From Halobacillus sp. Nhm2S1 (GTDB taxonomy: Bacteria; Bacillota; Bacilli; Bacillales; Halobacillaceae): DNA of 64,000 bases. The stretch spans positions 434,001 through 498,000 of the forward strand of contig NZ_JAIEZV010000004.1 of NCBI RefSeq assembly GCF_019599545.1, read 5' to 3'. The notes under the pieces are model-generated. The model worked only from the letters and a program-made list of their open reading frames with translations. It did no database searches and had not been told where the DNA came from. The position numbers and the translations under genes are program-made. The first letter of the stretch is position 1. The number at the start of each line of letters is the position of its first letter. Below are positions 26,258 to 35,262 of this stretch, piece by piece.

Positions 26258-27970
26258 TTATTTTGTTTCGACTTTGGACTTGGATTTAGGAACGGTTCCT
26301 GCATCAGCTGGGTGAACCCCGTGCTGGTAGTAATCCGCATCGATTGGGTCGAGCGGTTTACGTCCAAGGATAAGGTCTGCAGCCTTTTCTGCCAACATCA
26401 ATACAGGTGCGTGGATGTTGCCGTTTGTCACATAAGGCATAGCCGATGCGTCGACTACGCGAACGTTATCCAGTCCGTGAACCTTCATGGATTCAGGGTC
26501 TACGACCGCCATAGGATCTGATTCAGGTCCCATTTTCGCCGTACAAGACGGGTGAAGAGCTGTCTCCGCATCTTCTCTTACCCATTCAAGAATTTCTTCC
26601 TCGGTTTGTACCGTAGGACCAGGTGAAATTTCACCGGCATTATAAGGCTTCATAGATGGCTGGGACATAATTTCACGAGTGATGTTAATCGCTTCGATCC
26701 ACTCACGTTTGTCCTGTTCAGTAGAAAGATAGTTGTACACCATGCTTGGGTGCTCTTTCGGATCTTTTGATTTAATCTTCATGGATCCACGGGCATCTGA
26801 ATACATCGGTCCGATGTGTACTTGGAATCCGTGATCTGTCGGTGCTTTTTGTCCATCGTAACGGACCGCTACCGGAAGGAAGTGGAACATCAGGTTCGGG
26901 TAGTCGACCTCATCGTTGGAACGGACGAAACCTCCACCTTCGAAGTGGTTCGTCGCAGCTGGGCCTGTGCGTCCAAGCATCCACTGCAGACCAATCCAAG
27001 GCATGCGGCGCTTCTGAAGGTTCGGCTGTTCGGAAACAGGAACCGGGCACGCGTGCTGGACATAAACTTCAAGGTGATCCTGAAGGTTTTCTCCGACACC
27101 TGGAAGATCGACGACTGGATCAATGCCAAGGGAACGAAGGTGTTTTGCGTCACCTACACCAGATAGTTGCAGCAGCTGTGGTGTGTTGATCGCACCACCG
27201 GCAAGGATGACTTCTCCTGCTTCTACTTGGTGCATTTTTCCGTTTCGCTTGTACGTTAATCCTTTTGCTTTTGTACCATCAAAGTCAATGCTTGTAACAA
27301 AAGCACGTGTCTTGACTGTCAGGTTTTCACGGTCCATGACCGGGTGCAAGTAAGCACGGGATGCAGACAAGCGCTGCCCTTTGTACACATGCTTATCAAA
27401 CGGGCCGAACCCTTCCTGACGAAATCCGTTCACGTCAGGGGTACGGTTGTAACCAGCTTCTACTGCTGAATCAAAGAAAGCTTGGAATAGAGGGTTCTTT
27501 GCTGGACCACGCTCCAGTTTAATTGGGCCATCGTGACCGCGCATGTCATCATCCGGTGATGCCAGCGCATTTTCCAAACGCTTGAAGTATGGAAGGCAGT
27601 GAGCCCAATCCCAGTTTGTCATACCTTCATCGGCACCCCAGCGTTCATAGTCTTTCGGGTTTCCACGTTGGTAGATCATCCCGTTGATGGAACTGGAACC
27701 TCCAAGTACCTTTCCTCGTGCATGAGGGATACGGCGTCCATTCATATATGGTTCTGGATCTGATTCGTACTGCCAGTCATAAAGGTTCTTACCTGAAGGG
27801 AACGGAAGAGCCGCAGGCATTTGGATCAACAAATCCCATGAATAGTCACTGCGTCCCGCTTCCAGGACAAGTACGCTTTTCTTGCCATCCTCACTTAGGC
27901 GGTTTCCCATTACAGAACCTGCACTACCGCCTCCAACGATTACGTAATCATATGATTCAATCATAGCCAT
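26258..27970 (-). CDS. betA: Choline dehydrogenase, GMC flavoprotein
   Basis: FAD enzyme of the glucose-methanol-choline family, 570 residues. FAD-binding [11 protein letters not shown] at 11-20; GMC signature 1 in [21 protein letters not shown]; active-site His in [11 protein letters not shown] and the C-terminal [11 protein letters not shown]. It oxidises choline to betaine aldehyde, and is membrane associated in other bacteria. It follows betB by 101 bp, forming a betBA operon for the osmoprotectant glycine betaine. The C-terminus is extended by a lysine/serine tail. ATG at 27970 with AAGGAGG eight bases upstream. Bacillus subtilis uses an unrelated type III alcohol dehydrogenase (GbsB) for this step. 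Confidence 0.88.
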   Translation of the reverse strand: MAMIESYDYVIVGGGSAGSVMGNRLSEDGKKSVLVLEAGRSDYSWDLLIQMPAALPFPSGKNLYDWQYESDPEPYMNGRRIPHARGKVLGGSSSINGMIYQRGNPKDYERWGADEGMTNWDWAHCLPYFKRLENALASPDDDMRGHDGPIKLERGPAKNPLFQAFFDSAVEAGYNRTPDVNGFRQEGFGPFDKHVYKGQRLSASRAYLHPVMDRENLTVKTRAFVTSIDFDGTKAKGLTYKRNGKMHQVEAGEVILAGGAINTPQLLQLSGVGDAKHLRSLGIDPVVDLPGVGENLQDHLEVYVQHACPVPVSEQPNLQKRRMPWIGLQWMLGRTGPAATNHFEGGGFVRSNDEVDYPNLMFHFLPVAVRYDGQKAPTDHGFQVHIGPMYSDARGSMKIKSKDPKEHPSMVYNYLSTEQDKREWIEAINITREIMSQPSMKPYNAGEISPGPTVQTEEEILEWVREDAETALHPSCTAKMGPESDPMAVVDPESMKVHGLDNVRVVDASAMPYVTNGNIHAPVLMLAEKAADLILGRKPLDPIDADYYQHGVHPADAGTVPKSKSKVETK

Positions 27971-28071
27971 ACACTGTTCCTCCTTGATGTTTTAGTTGGG
28001 AAGAAGATGCCCAAAAGCCTCTTCTTCCTCTATCTGTTTTTGTTCATGAATGTTAAAAATGAATCGTCCGC

Positions 28072-29550
28072 TTAGAACCAGTTGATTTGTTCTGGTTTAA
28101 GGTTCTGGAAAATGTGCTTCGTTTCTGTATATTCTTCAATTCCTAATTTACCTAGTTCGCGTCCAATTCCGGACTGCTTGTATCCACCCCACGGCGCGTG
28201 TGGGAAATAAAGGTTGAATTCATTGATCCAAACCGTACCCATGCGCATCTTCGCCGCACAGCGTTCTGCTTTTGCGATATCGTTTGTGAAGACACCGCCA
28301 GCAAGTCCGTAGATGGAATCATTCGCAAGTTTTACCGCTTCTTCTTCTTTTGTGAACTTCTCAACTGTAATTACTGGACCGAAACCTTCTTCTTGGACAA
28401 CCGTCATGTCGGTTGTGCAATCAGTGAAAATCGTCGGCAGGAAGAAGAATCCGTTCTGTAATTCAGGATCTTCCGGGCGCTTACCGCCAACGGCTAACGT
28501 AGCCCCTTCTTCAATCCCTGCTTCTACATACTTTTCAACTTTAGCAAGGTGGTCTGCGGAAATCAGTGGCCCCATTTGGGTATCTTCGTCAAACCCGCTT
28601 CCCAGTTTGAATTTCTTCACTCGCTCGACAAGCGCGTTGACGAACTCATCGTGAATGCTTTCTTCAACAATTAGTCTTGTTCCAGCAGAACAGATCTGAC
28701 CTGCGTGGAAAAATACTCCGTTCAATGCCTGATCAACAGCTAGGTCAAAATCAGCATCTGCAAAAATAACATTCGGGTTTTTCCCGCCAAGCTCAAGAGC
28801 AAGCTTCTTCACATTCGAACTTGCTGCCTGCATGATTTTCTTCCCGGTTACAATACCACCGGTGAAAGAAATGAGGTCGACGTCTTCGTTGCTGGACAAC
28901 TCTGAACCTACCGTAGCGCCTGCACCAAGGACAAGGTTCGCAACACCTGCAGGTACGCCTGCTTCTTCCATCAATTCAAATACTTTGATATGCGTGAGCG
29001 GCGTGATTTCACTTGGCTTCATAACTAATGTGTTACCAGTTGCAAGCGCTGGAGCCAGTTTCCAGGACGCTTGAAGTAGAGGATAATTCCAAGGGGTAAT
29101 CTGCCCACAAACACCAACCGGTTCGTGAACGACTTTACTGATGGAGTTCGGCACTGGAGAATCGATGATCTCGCCACCATTCTTATCCGCAATCTCTGCA
29201 TAGTAACGGAAGACTCCAGCGATATCATCCATGTCTCCACGGCTCTCTTCTACTGTTTTACCAGTATCCAAGGATTCTAGATTCGCTAGCTCTTCTTTGT
29301 CTCTCTCGATCAATTCAGCAATCTTTCGTACAATTGCTCCACGCTCCGTTGCCGGCGTCGTCGGCCATTCGCCGTAATCGAAAGCTTCTCTTGCTGCAGC
29401 AATAGCTGCTTGTGCATCTGTTTCGTCGCCTTCTGGAACGACAGCGATCGTTTCTTGATTGAATGGATTGATAATCGTACGCGTATTCTCTGAATTTGCG
29501 TCTACCCATTTCCCATTAATGTATTGTTTCAATTTTATATTTACGTTCAT
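28072..29550 (-). CDS. betB: Betaine aldehyde dehydrogenase
   Basis: Aldehyde dehydrogenase superfamily, 492 residues. Catalytic Cys287 in FFHAGQICSAG, general base Glu253 in LELGGK, Asn155 in TPWNYP. It oxidises betaine aldehyde to glycine betaine with NAD(P). First gene of betBA; no BetI/GbsR regulator or choline transporter lies beside it. Start at ATG 29550 (MNVNIKLKQY) because TTGGAG lies eight bases upstream; the longer frame to 29619 lacks such a site. A perfect TTGACA box on the minus strand at 29633-29638 may mark its promoter, but the -10 is weak. An internal piece of this gene is duplicated at 44.2 kb. Confidence 0.92.
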   Translation of the reverse strand: MNVNIKLKQYINGKWVDANSENTRTIINPFNQETIAVVPEGDETDAQAAIAAAREAFDYGEWPTTPATERGAIVRKIAELIERDKEELANLESLDTGKTVEESRGDMDDIAGVFRYYAEIADKNGGEIIDSPVPNSISKVVHEPVGVCGQITPWNYPLLQASWKLAPALATGNTLVMKPSEITPLTHIKVFELMEEAGVPAGVANLVLGAGATVGSELSSNEDVDLISFTGGIVTGKKIMQAASSNVKKLALELGGKNPNVIFADADFDLAVDQALNGVFFHAGQICSAGTRLIVEESIHDEFVNALVERVKKFKLGSGFDEDTQMGPLISADHLAKVEKYVEAGIEEGATLAVGGKRPEDPELQNGFFFLPTIFTDCTTDMTVVQEEGFGPVITVEKFTKEEEAVKLANDSIYGLAGGVFTNDIAKAERCAAKMRMGTVWINEFNLYFPHAPWGGYKQSGIGRELGKLGIEEYTETKHIFQNLKPEQINWF

Positions 29551-29754
29551 TTGATCAACTCCAATTCTGAAGTGAATTAAGTTTGTTAAGAATTTATTTA
29601 ACGTTTTTAACACTAACATGTCTTTTAGGGGCTGTCAAAGTCATTCCAAAGAAAAAAAGGCTACCTCCTCACGCTGACACCCTATCCAAGCAAGGAAACA
29701 CTTTTTAAAGGGGAACTTATGGAAAAAGCTCTTAGAGAAAAAATGAACATAAAT

Positions 29755-29784
29755 CAGGGCCTCTTATGCTCATAAGAGGCCCTG
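29755..29784 (-). terminator. Terminator of the levansucrase pair
   Basis: CAGGGCCTCTTATG and CATAAGAGGCCCTG, perfect 14-bp arms with a 2-nt centre, followed on the minus strand by a T-rich stretch. It lies just past the first levansucrase stop. Confidence 0.75.
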
Positions 29785-29793
29785 AGATATCTG

Positions 29794-31107
29794 TTATTTT
29801 ATTCTCCCATCGTCTAATTCCTTGATGATTTGGGTTTGATTCTTATTAATCTTCAACTTCAAAGTCGGAGCTAATGTTCCACCAAAATGTTCATATTGGA
29901 AGCTTTCCGGCTGACTTCCTACATCTACCAGACTCACATCGCCTAATTCTACAAAATTGATAAAGCTGATGACTTTTCCATTCGGCAGGACGATCCAGGA
30001 ATAGGCTTGAAAAGGATTATCTTCTGGATTAGCCACTACCAACCCGCTGCCGTTCAGAGGTTCATAGTTTCCGTAGAGTGAATCAGCTGTAAAACCATAC
30101 AAACCATCCGGCCCCTGAATACCTGGGGCAAAGGTAAATTTGTGACTATCTACAAATAAATAGTACTGATTTCCTTTCATGACAAAATGCGGGCGTTCTA
30201 ATTGCTGATTCACACAATCCGCTTCTAATACAGGTGGAAGTGCTTCCCATTCTGTCAAATCTTCACTCTTTGATACAGCAAGCCCGACATTTCCGTTAAA
30301 TTCAGCGGACCCATCGGGAGCTTCATGCGTCTGTTGGAAAGATTCATCCCCGATATTTCTTGGCTGACATACTTGATCGGATGCCTGCCCGGCAGAGTTC
30401 CCCTCAAATGTTATATACGTTTCCCCTGTATGCTTATCCTCAAAGAACCATGGGTCCCGGAAAGAATACAAGATGCCGCCTTCTGACTGTGCTTCTGTCT
30501 GATAATATTCTCCATCCGGTGTCAGAATGATATCGTGAGACCAATCGGAGAACTCAATTCCATCTTTCGTTACTTCCATCTCGCCATTAGCTAAAGCCAG
30601 TCTTTGCTCATAAGTGAGTTGTTCATTCCCTTTACGACCTGTTGCGGTATAGAATAAATGGATGCTTCCATCATCCTCTACCATCGCGGAGCCGGCCCAT
30701 TGTCTGGACCCATAGGCATCAGTAGTGTCAAAGGCTTCCCCGCCCATTTTCCAATCCTGACCATTCTTAGAATAGAAGTAACGGATCGTTGCCATATCAT
30801 GCCGCTTCCCTGGCAGTACATCATCGGGAGCTGTCAGAGCAAAGATTACCTTATACCCCTTTACCGTAGCCACCGATCCATCCCTGTTACGAAGGGGCCA
30901 TGTATCCCATACCCAGTGATTCGGAGCCATCTGATCGATTTCTTCCTGTGAAATATAGGGAGCCGTATTATCATCTGTACGCTCTATTTGAGAAGCTTCC
31001 TGCCTGGACCATGCGGGTGTCCCTTCTTCATCTGCCTGTGCAGGTGTAGAAGCAAATGCAGGAAGAAGTCCTAGAAAAAGAGCAGAAATCAGCCAAACTT
31101 TTTTCAA
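29794..31107 (-). CDS. Levansucrase (GH68), copy 1
   Basis: Secreted fructosyltransferase of 437 residues. Signal peptide KKVWLISALFLGLLPAFAS ending near AQA. GH68 catalytic residues: nucleophile Asp68 in VWDTWPL, transition-state stabiliser Asp218 in SFRDPW, acid/base Glu304 in QQLERPH. It splits sucrose and polymerises fructose to levan or short fructans. Two Cys (CQP and DCVNQQ) could form a disulphide. The start is the TTG at 31107, ten bases after ACAAGGAG; the ATG at 31131 has no site. It follows the second copy by 67 bp. No sacY-like antiterminator or sucrose uptake gene is nearby. Confidence 0.88.
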   Translation of the reverse strand: MKKVWLISALFLGLLPAFASTPAQADEEGTPAWSRQEASQIERTDDNTAPYISQEEIDQMAPNHWVWDTWPLRNRDGSVATVKGYKVIFALTAPDDVLPGKRHDMATIRYFYSKNGQDWKMGGEAFDTTDAYGSRQWAGSAMVEDDGSIHLFYTATGRKGNEQLTYEQRLALANGEMEVTKDGIEFSDWSHDIILTPDGEYYQTEAQSEGGILYSFRDPWFFEDKHTGETYITFEGNSAGQASDQVCQPRNIGDESFQQTHEAPDGSAEFNGNVGLAVSKSEDLTEWEALPPVLEADCVNQQLERPHFVMKGNQYYLFVDSHKFTFAPGIQGPDGLYGFTADSLYGNYEPLNGSGLVVANPEDNPFQAYSWIVLPNGKVISFINFVELGDVSLVDVGSQPESFQYEHFGGTLAPTLKLKINKNQTQIIKELDDGRIK

Positions 31108-31137
31108 GATATCTTCACTCCTTGTATTCATAAGTTC

Positions 31138-31161
31138 GAGCCCCTGGACAGACCAGGGGCC
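31138..31161. other. Intercistronic hairpin between levansucrase genes
   Basis: GCCCCTGG, 5-nt loop, CCAGGGGC: perfect GC-rich 8-bp stem. On the minus strand no T-run follows, so it is more likely a transcript-stability or partial termination element than a full terminator; on the plus strand it is followed by CCTTTTG. Confidence 0.5.
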
Positions 31162-31174
31162 CTTTTGTACTTGC

Positions 31175-32494
31175 TTATTTCAGTGTAGGGAATTTGGATT
31201 CGTTTACGATTTTGGATTCGTCTTTGTGGAAATTCACTTTCAATGTTGGAGCTAACGTCCCTCCAAATTTCTGTTCCCCGTCTTCGGTTTTGTACTTATT
31301 CACAAAGCTTGAGACTTCCCCATGTGGAAGGACAACCCAGGAATAAGCTTGAAGAGGGTCATTTTCAGGATTTGCCACCACAAGACCTGATTCATTTAAC
31401 GGCTCATATTCTCCATGGATAGACTTACTCGTAAATCCATACAAACCATCAGGACCTGTCAGTTGTGGTGCGAAAGTGAATTTGTGTGAAATGAAGAATA
31501 GGTAATACTGATTTCCTTTTACCATAAAGTGTGGACGTTCAAGTTGTTGGTTTACACAATCGGCTTCCAGCAGGGGATCCATCATTTCCCAATCAGATAA
31601 GCTGTCCCCTTTCTTGGCGATTCCTACTGCACCATTGTATAAGGCAGCTTCTTCTGGTGCTTCATGAGTTTTCTGGAATGATGGACTACCGATATTTTCC
31701 GGCTGACATGTCTGCTCTGATGCTAAGCCTGGAGAGTTCCCTTCAAATAATAAGTATTCTTCACCTGACTTTGGATCTTTAAAGAACCATGGGTCACGGA
31801 AAGAATAAATGACGCCTTTCCCTTGTGACTGCTCTAAAGTTTGGTACTTTTCCCCATCCGCTTCTAAAAGAATTTCATGGTCTTCATTACTATCCAACTG
31901 AACACCTTCTTTATTGCTTGCAGAGATGTCAGCCGTTACTTTAGCCAAGCGCTGTTCATATGTCTTTGTTTCGTTGCTCTTTCGACCTGTAGCCGTATAG
32001 AATAGGGTAACTTCTCCATCATCTAACATGGCAGACCCTGCCCATTGGCGGGAGCCTAAAGCTTTGTCTGGATCATAGACCAACCCACCCAACTTCCAAT
32101 CCTTTCCGTCCTTGGAATAGAAATATCGGATTTTAGCCATGCCATGACGTTCACTTGGTGTAATTCCTTCTTTTTCAGCAGTTAAAGAAAAAATGACTTT
32201 GTAGCCATTCACTTTTGCCACACTACCATCACGATCTCTTAACGGCCATGTATCCCATACATAGAGATCCGGAGCAATGTCATTGATTTCATCTTCCGTA
32301 ATTTGAGGCGCCGTATTGTCTTCTGTACGTTCAATTTTGGAGGCATCTTCCCAGGACCATACGGAAGTATCATCTTTCACCTCTGCATTCACCGTAGAGC
32401 CTGCTGTCGCTGTCACCATTCCGAATGCCATTCCTACTGCCAGCAGCGATGTCACCATTTTCTTTGCTTTTCGTTTACTTTTGTTAGTAACCAT
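31175..32494 (-). CDS. Levansucrase (GH68), copy 2
   Basis: Secreted protein of 439 residues, colinear with the neighbouring copy and clearly similar (shared QQLERPH, SFRDPWFF, SRQWAGSAM and TCQPENIG-type segments). Signal peptide MVTNKSKRKAKKMVTSLLAV... with cleavage near VNA. Catalytic Asp81, Asp234 and Glu319. Start ATG 32494 with GAGGAGGAGAGG upstream. It is the promoter-proximal member of a two-gene transcription unit; the divergence of the copies suggests an old duplication. A TATAAT box on the minus strand at 32579-32584 may be its -10. Confidence 0.88.
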   Translation of the reverse strand: MVTNKSKRKAKKMVTSLLAVGMAFGMVTATAGSTVNAEVKDDTSVWSWEDASKIERTEDNTAPQITEDEINDIAPDLYVWDTWPLRDRDGSVAKVNGYKVIFSLTAEKEGITPSERHGMAKIRYFYSKDGKDWKLGGLVYDPDKALGSRQWAGSAMLDDGEVTLFYTATGRKSNETKTYEQRLAKVTADISASNKEGVQLDSNEDHEILLEADGEKYQTLEQSQGKGVIYSFRDPWFFKDPKSGEEYLLFEGNSPGLASEQTCQPENIGSPSFQKTHEAPEEAALYNGAVGIAKKGDSLSDWEMMDPLLEADCVNQQLERPHFMVKGNQYYLFFISHKFTFAPQLTGPDGLYGFTSKSIHGEYEPLNESGLVVANPENDPLQAYSWVVLPHGEVSSFVNKYKTEDGEQKFGGTLAPTLKVNFHKDESKIVNESKFPTLK

Positions 32495-32930
32495 GCCTCT
32501 CCTCCTCAAATTTAATGAGAGGGCGCGCGACCTCATCAGTAATGGTTTACCTTCAGCTGCACAAAAGGAAACTGAGCAATTATATGCTATTTCAATGTTT
32601 GACATAAGTTACATAAAGGTTACAATTCCTTGATTTTTATGTTAAATGATGTAATAAAAGGGCACATATATTCATCTATGAATTATTAAGGGATTCATTA
32701 AAAAAAGTCCCGCCTATATTGCATGATTACTTTTCAATGAAAAACCAGAGAACAAATCCACAAGCTCATTTAGATAAATACGACATACAAAAGGTGACAA
32801 GCAAATGCTTGTCACCTTTTTACCCGTTCTTCAACGGGCCCTTCTAATTTTTCTAGTATTTCTTCGTAAGAAAATTTTATATTCCCACTTTGTAAAGTAA
32901 AGACCCGGCACATTCACCAGAATTACAGTC
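32495..32930. other. Levansucrase leader and gene-free stretch
   Basis: Holds the leader of the levansucrase pair, with a possible -10 box (TATAAT, minus, 32579-32584) lacking a clear -35, a GC-rich short palindrome near 32520, and the nitroreductase terminator at 32789-32821. No RAT-type antiterminator target was recognised. No gene is visible. Confidence 0.45.
32789..32821. terminator. Terminator after the nitroreductase gene
   Basis: AAAAGGTGACAAGC and GCTTGTCACCTTTT, near-perfect palindrome with T-run in both directions. Its centre (CAAGCAAATGCT) recurs in the terminator at 39998. Confidence 0.8.
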
Positions 32931-33641
32931 TCATTCAAAACGGTTCCAATTGACGACACTTTCTAAAGGAAGACGTGTTTTTTGGAAACCGGCTTTGACG
33001 CCTTTACCCAGAGAAATCAACATCACAGACGTATATTCCTCAGGTACATGGAAAGCTTTCAGGAACTGCTCTTCATCGTATCCCCCCATTGGTACGGTAT
33101 CGTATCCTTTCGCTTTCGCAGCAAGCATGAACTGCATCGCCACAATTCCACCGTCAATGTGAGCAATTTTCGCAAGACGCTCTTCAGGGAAGTTTCCATA
33201 GTTGTCGAAGATGCTGTTGACGTACATGTCTTTCACATCTTCAGGCATATTGCCTTTTTCAGCAATTTGAGAATAGATTTGATCGGCATTCTTATAGGCT
33301 TTTTTATCTCCAAGAACCGCGATTACAGCAGAAGCATCCACAATTTGCTGCTGGTTATTGGCAATGGGAAGCAGTCTTTCTTTCTCTTCCTGCTCGTCTA
33401 TGACAAGGAAACGCCACGATTGCAGGTTGGATGAAGACGGAGCCAGCGTAGCCGTTTCCAACAGTTCTTCAATTTCTTTACGCTCAATCTTGTAATCCGG
33501 ATCATACTGACGTACGGAACGACGTTCTTTTGCTATGGTCAGAAAATCGGTATCTTCAAGGATTTTCGGAGCTTCCTTCGTCGTATCGATTTCTTTTACT
33601 TTATTGAGATATTCTTCTTTGGTCATCGTTTTATTGGACAT
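32931..33641 (-). CDS. Nitroreductase family FMN protein
   Basis: NAD(P)H-dependent flavin oxidoreductase of 236 residues. FMN-binding features are RRSVRQYD near 40 and APSSSNLQSW near 67; the C-terminal half has MGGYDEEQF and LISLGKG. Such enzymes reduce nitro compounds or quinones. An Rrf2 regulator lies immediately upstream. Start at ATG 33641, nine bases after AAAGGAG. Its promoter is near consensus and covered by an inverted repeat, so induction by oxidants or electrophiles through the Rrf2 protein is likely (inference). Confidence 0.88.
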   Translation of the reverse strand: MSNKTMTKEEYLNKVKEIDTTKEAPKILEDTDFLTIAKERRSVRQYDPDYKIERKEIEELLETATLAPSSSNLQSWRFLVIDEQEEKERLLPIANNQQQIVDASAVIAVLGDKKAYKNADQIYSQIAEKGNMPEDVKDMYVNSIFDNYGNFPEERLAKIAHIDGGIVAMQFMLAAKAKGYDTVPMGGYDEEQFLKAFHVPEEYTSVMLISLGKGVKAGFQKTRLPLESVVNWNRFE

Positions 33642-33678
33642 GGATCTGCACTCCTTTAACTGTATCTCATACGATTAC

Positions 33679-33708
33679 AGTATAGATCACTAACTGTTCC
33701 TTTGTCAA
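33679..33708 (-). promoter_or_regulatory. Nitroreductase promoter with operator repeats
   Basis: Minus strand TTGACA, 18-bp spacer, TATACT. An inverted repeat AACTGT (33692-33697) / ACAGTT (33711-33716) brackets the -35 box, and ATTACAGT occurs twice (33674 and 33708). Probable binding site of the neighbouring Rrf2 protein. Confidence 0.65.
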
Positions 33709-33728
33709 TTACAGTTACTTATTAAAAG

Positions 33729-33753
33729 AAAACGAAACGGTTACCGTTTCGTT
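33729..33753 (-). terminator. Terminator of the Rrf2 gene
   Basis: AAAACGAAACG and CGTTTCGTTTT around a short loop, directly after the regulator stop and before the nitroreductase promoter. Confidence 0.7.
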
Positions 33754-34167
33754 TTACTGTTCAATAAGATCAGATAGAGCTTTTGTTTGTAATCCTTGCA
33801 GAATCCAAGTCTCCATTTCCCTTTGCAGATCACAAAGAGACTGTTGAGACATGTCTGAGAAACAGTGTTTCCCTTCTGTCTCAAAGTAGTCTTTGACCAC
33901 AGTTTCAGCACGAATCGCTTCATATACTTCAGAAAGCATAATGTCCTCTGGCTTTTTACCAAGGGTGTATCCCCCATCACGGCCTTCCTTGGCACTTATG
34001 ATCCCTGCCTTGACCAAGTGAGTCAGTATCTTACGAAGATAAACCGACTGAGACTCAAGCTTTTCTGCAAGCTTTCCACTTGGACAGCGGCTTTCGTTTT
34101 CAGCTAAGACAATCAATGCTTTCAGTGCCATACTGAACCAACGTGCATGATTCATTTTATCTGACAT
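33754..34167 (-). CDS. Rrf2 family transcriptional regulator
   Basis: Winged-helix regulator of 137 residues. The helix-turn-helix region reads SGKLAEKLESQSVYLRKIL, followed by the wing KEGRDGGYTLGK, both typical of Rrf2. Only two Cys (KHCF, SLCD) lie in the usual cluster region, so an IscR/NsrR-type Fe-S cluster with three Cys is unlikely; thiol sensing is possible. Start ATG 34167 with AGAGGTG six bases upstream. It lies just upstream of the nitroreductase gene, separated by its own terminator, and probably controls it. Confidence 0.85.
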   Translation of the reverse strand: MSDKMNHARWFSMALKALIVLAENESRCPSGKLAEKLESQSVYLRKILTHLVKAGIISAKEGRDGGYTLGKKPEDIMLSEVYEAIRAETVVKDYFETEGKHCFSDMSQQSLCDLQREMETWILQGLQTKALSDLIEQ

Positions 34168-34238
34168 CGTTTCACCTCTTCTATCCAAAGTATATTTTGA
34201 TGCATGTGAAATCAAAAGTCAAAACTATGGAGAGGTAA

Positions 34239-34282
34239 TGTATAACTAGAATCTCTTACTGTTTATAGATTTCAGTTATACA
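34239..34282. promoter_or_regulatory. Inverted repeat upstream of the Rrf2 gene
   Basis: TGTATAACT and AGTTATACA, perfect 9-bp arms 26 bp apart; inside lies ACTG...CAGT, echoing the repeat at the nitroreductase promoter. Probably an autoregulatory operator. Confidence 0.45.
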
Positions 34283-34458
34283 AGGGACTATTGATCACCA
34301 AGTAGATTAATTGAAGGTTCTACTCATTGAGCGTCCCGCTTTCTGTATCACCATTTCAACACCCCAACCTATACGAATAAAAACTCAAAGTAAAATAATC
34401 CTCATCCAACCATCATAAACTTAAGCAACAAACGATTATGAATCAGAGGAGAATAAGA

Positions 34459-35025
34459 ATGAGTGATTTTCAAATCTTTATTATGTTGGCTTTGCTATTG
34501 AAGGTTATTTTCTCATTTTTATTAGCGAGAAAATTTCACACTTCTCTTCACCATAGTCACCGCATGGTTATATCAATGATATCAGGGACAAGTATTGGGC
34601 TTGTCGTTGGATTAATGCTGGGTTCAATCTTTCAGGGTAATTTGTTCCTTGCTACGGTTACAGGTATGTCCACCGGAGCATTGATCGCCGGGGGTTGTAA
34701 CTGGAGGTTAGGAATAGTTTCCTGTATGGAGGGACTATCCGCTGGATTAATGGGTGGAATGATGGGAGCGATGCTAGGAGAGATGATTTCTATTACTGAA
34801 TCCACCATTATAATAAAGCTATTCATCACATTGGCTGTATGTTCTCTGGTATTATACCCAACGTTCGCATGCACCTCTTGTCCCGAGCCGTTCATTCCAT
34901 CAAAAAAGTGGTTCTTCAAACCTTTCCTTGTATTCTTGCTAGTCATTGGTTTCTTACTAGGAGGAAGTTGGTTTGTCGGTGCGCCTGTGGATCAGGAAAA
35001 TCCACACATTCACCACTCTTCATAA
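34459..35025 (+). CDS. Glycine/methionine-rich membrane protein, possible metal-related
   Basis: Protein of 188 residues with about five to six transmembrane segments, rich in GxxxG-type packing (GGMMGAMLGEMIS). Potential metal-binding residues are HTSLHHSH after the first helix, CTSC around 140 and a C-terminal HIHHSS. Family not recognised. It lies next to a cupredoxin remnant and a multicopper oxidase, which hints at copper handling, but this is inference from neighbourhood and His/Cys/Met content. Start at ATG 34459 with AGAGGAG upstream. Confidence 0.7.
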   Translation: MSDFQIFIMLALLLKVIFSFLLARKFHTSLHHSHRMVISMISGTSIGLVVGLMLGSIFQGNLFLATVTGMSTGALIAGGCNWRLGIVSCMEGLSAGLMGGMMGAMLGEMISITESTIIIKLFITLAVCSLVLYPTFACTSCPEPFIPSKKWFFKPFLVFLLVIGFLLGGSWFVGAPVDQENPHIHHSS

Positions 35026-35051
35026 GCACGGAGGATCCTTTATTATAGTAA

Positions 35052-35085
35052 AACACCCAAATGGAAAAACCACTTGGGTGTTGGT
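35052..35085 (+). terminator. Terminator of the membrane protein gene
   Basis: ACACCCAA and TTGGGTGT around a 13-nt loop with AAAA before and TTGGTTT after; reasonable intrinsic terminator. Confidence 0.6.
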
Positions 35086-35089
35086 TTAT

Positions 35090-35200
35090 CTATTCGACGA
35101 CAGATTTTCCTACCATACCTGCTTCTTTATGAGCGGGCACACTACAGAAAAATTCAAATTCTCCTTTTATTGAGAACGCTGCCACTTTAAACTCGAGGAT
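35090..35200 (-). pseudogene. Remnant of a small cupredoxin (C-terminal part)
   Basis: An open stretch of 36 codons with no start ends in FEFFCSVPAHKEAGMVGK. The order Cys-x2-Pro-x-His-x4-Met is the type 1 copper site of plastocyanin-like proteins, and the upstream residues (EFKVAAFSIKG) fit the preceding beta strand. An in-frame TGA at 35201-35203 and loss of the N-terminal half with its first His ligand show that it is broken. It lies between the membrane protein and CotA genes, so a small copper protein was once encoded here. Confidence 0.65.
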
Positions 35201-35262
35201 TCAGCCCCGTTTATTTTTAAAATGTTTGACTGAGATTCGGTTACTTTATTCAGTTGAGGCAC

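Noticed and set aside
29551-29740. Sigma-A promoter for betBA from the perfect TTGACA at 29633
   Set aside because: The matching -10 at 17 bp is only TAGTGT; kept as a possibility in the gene entry, not as a feature.
32500-32560. SacY-type ribonucleic antiterminator target before the levansucrases
   Set aside because: The short GC palindrome does not match the RAT sequence and no terminator overlaps it.
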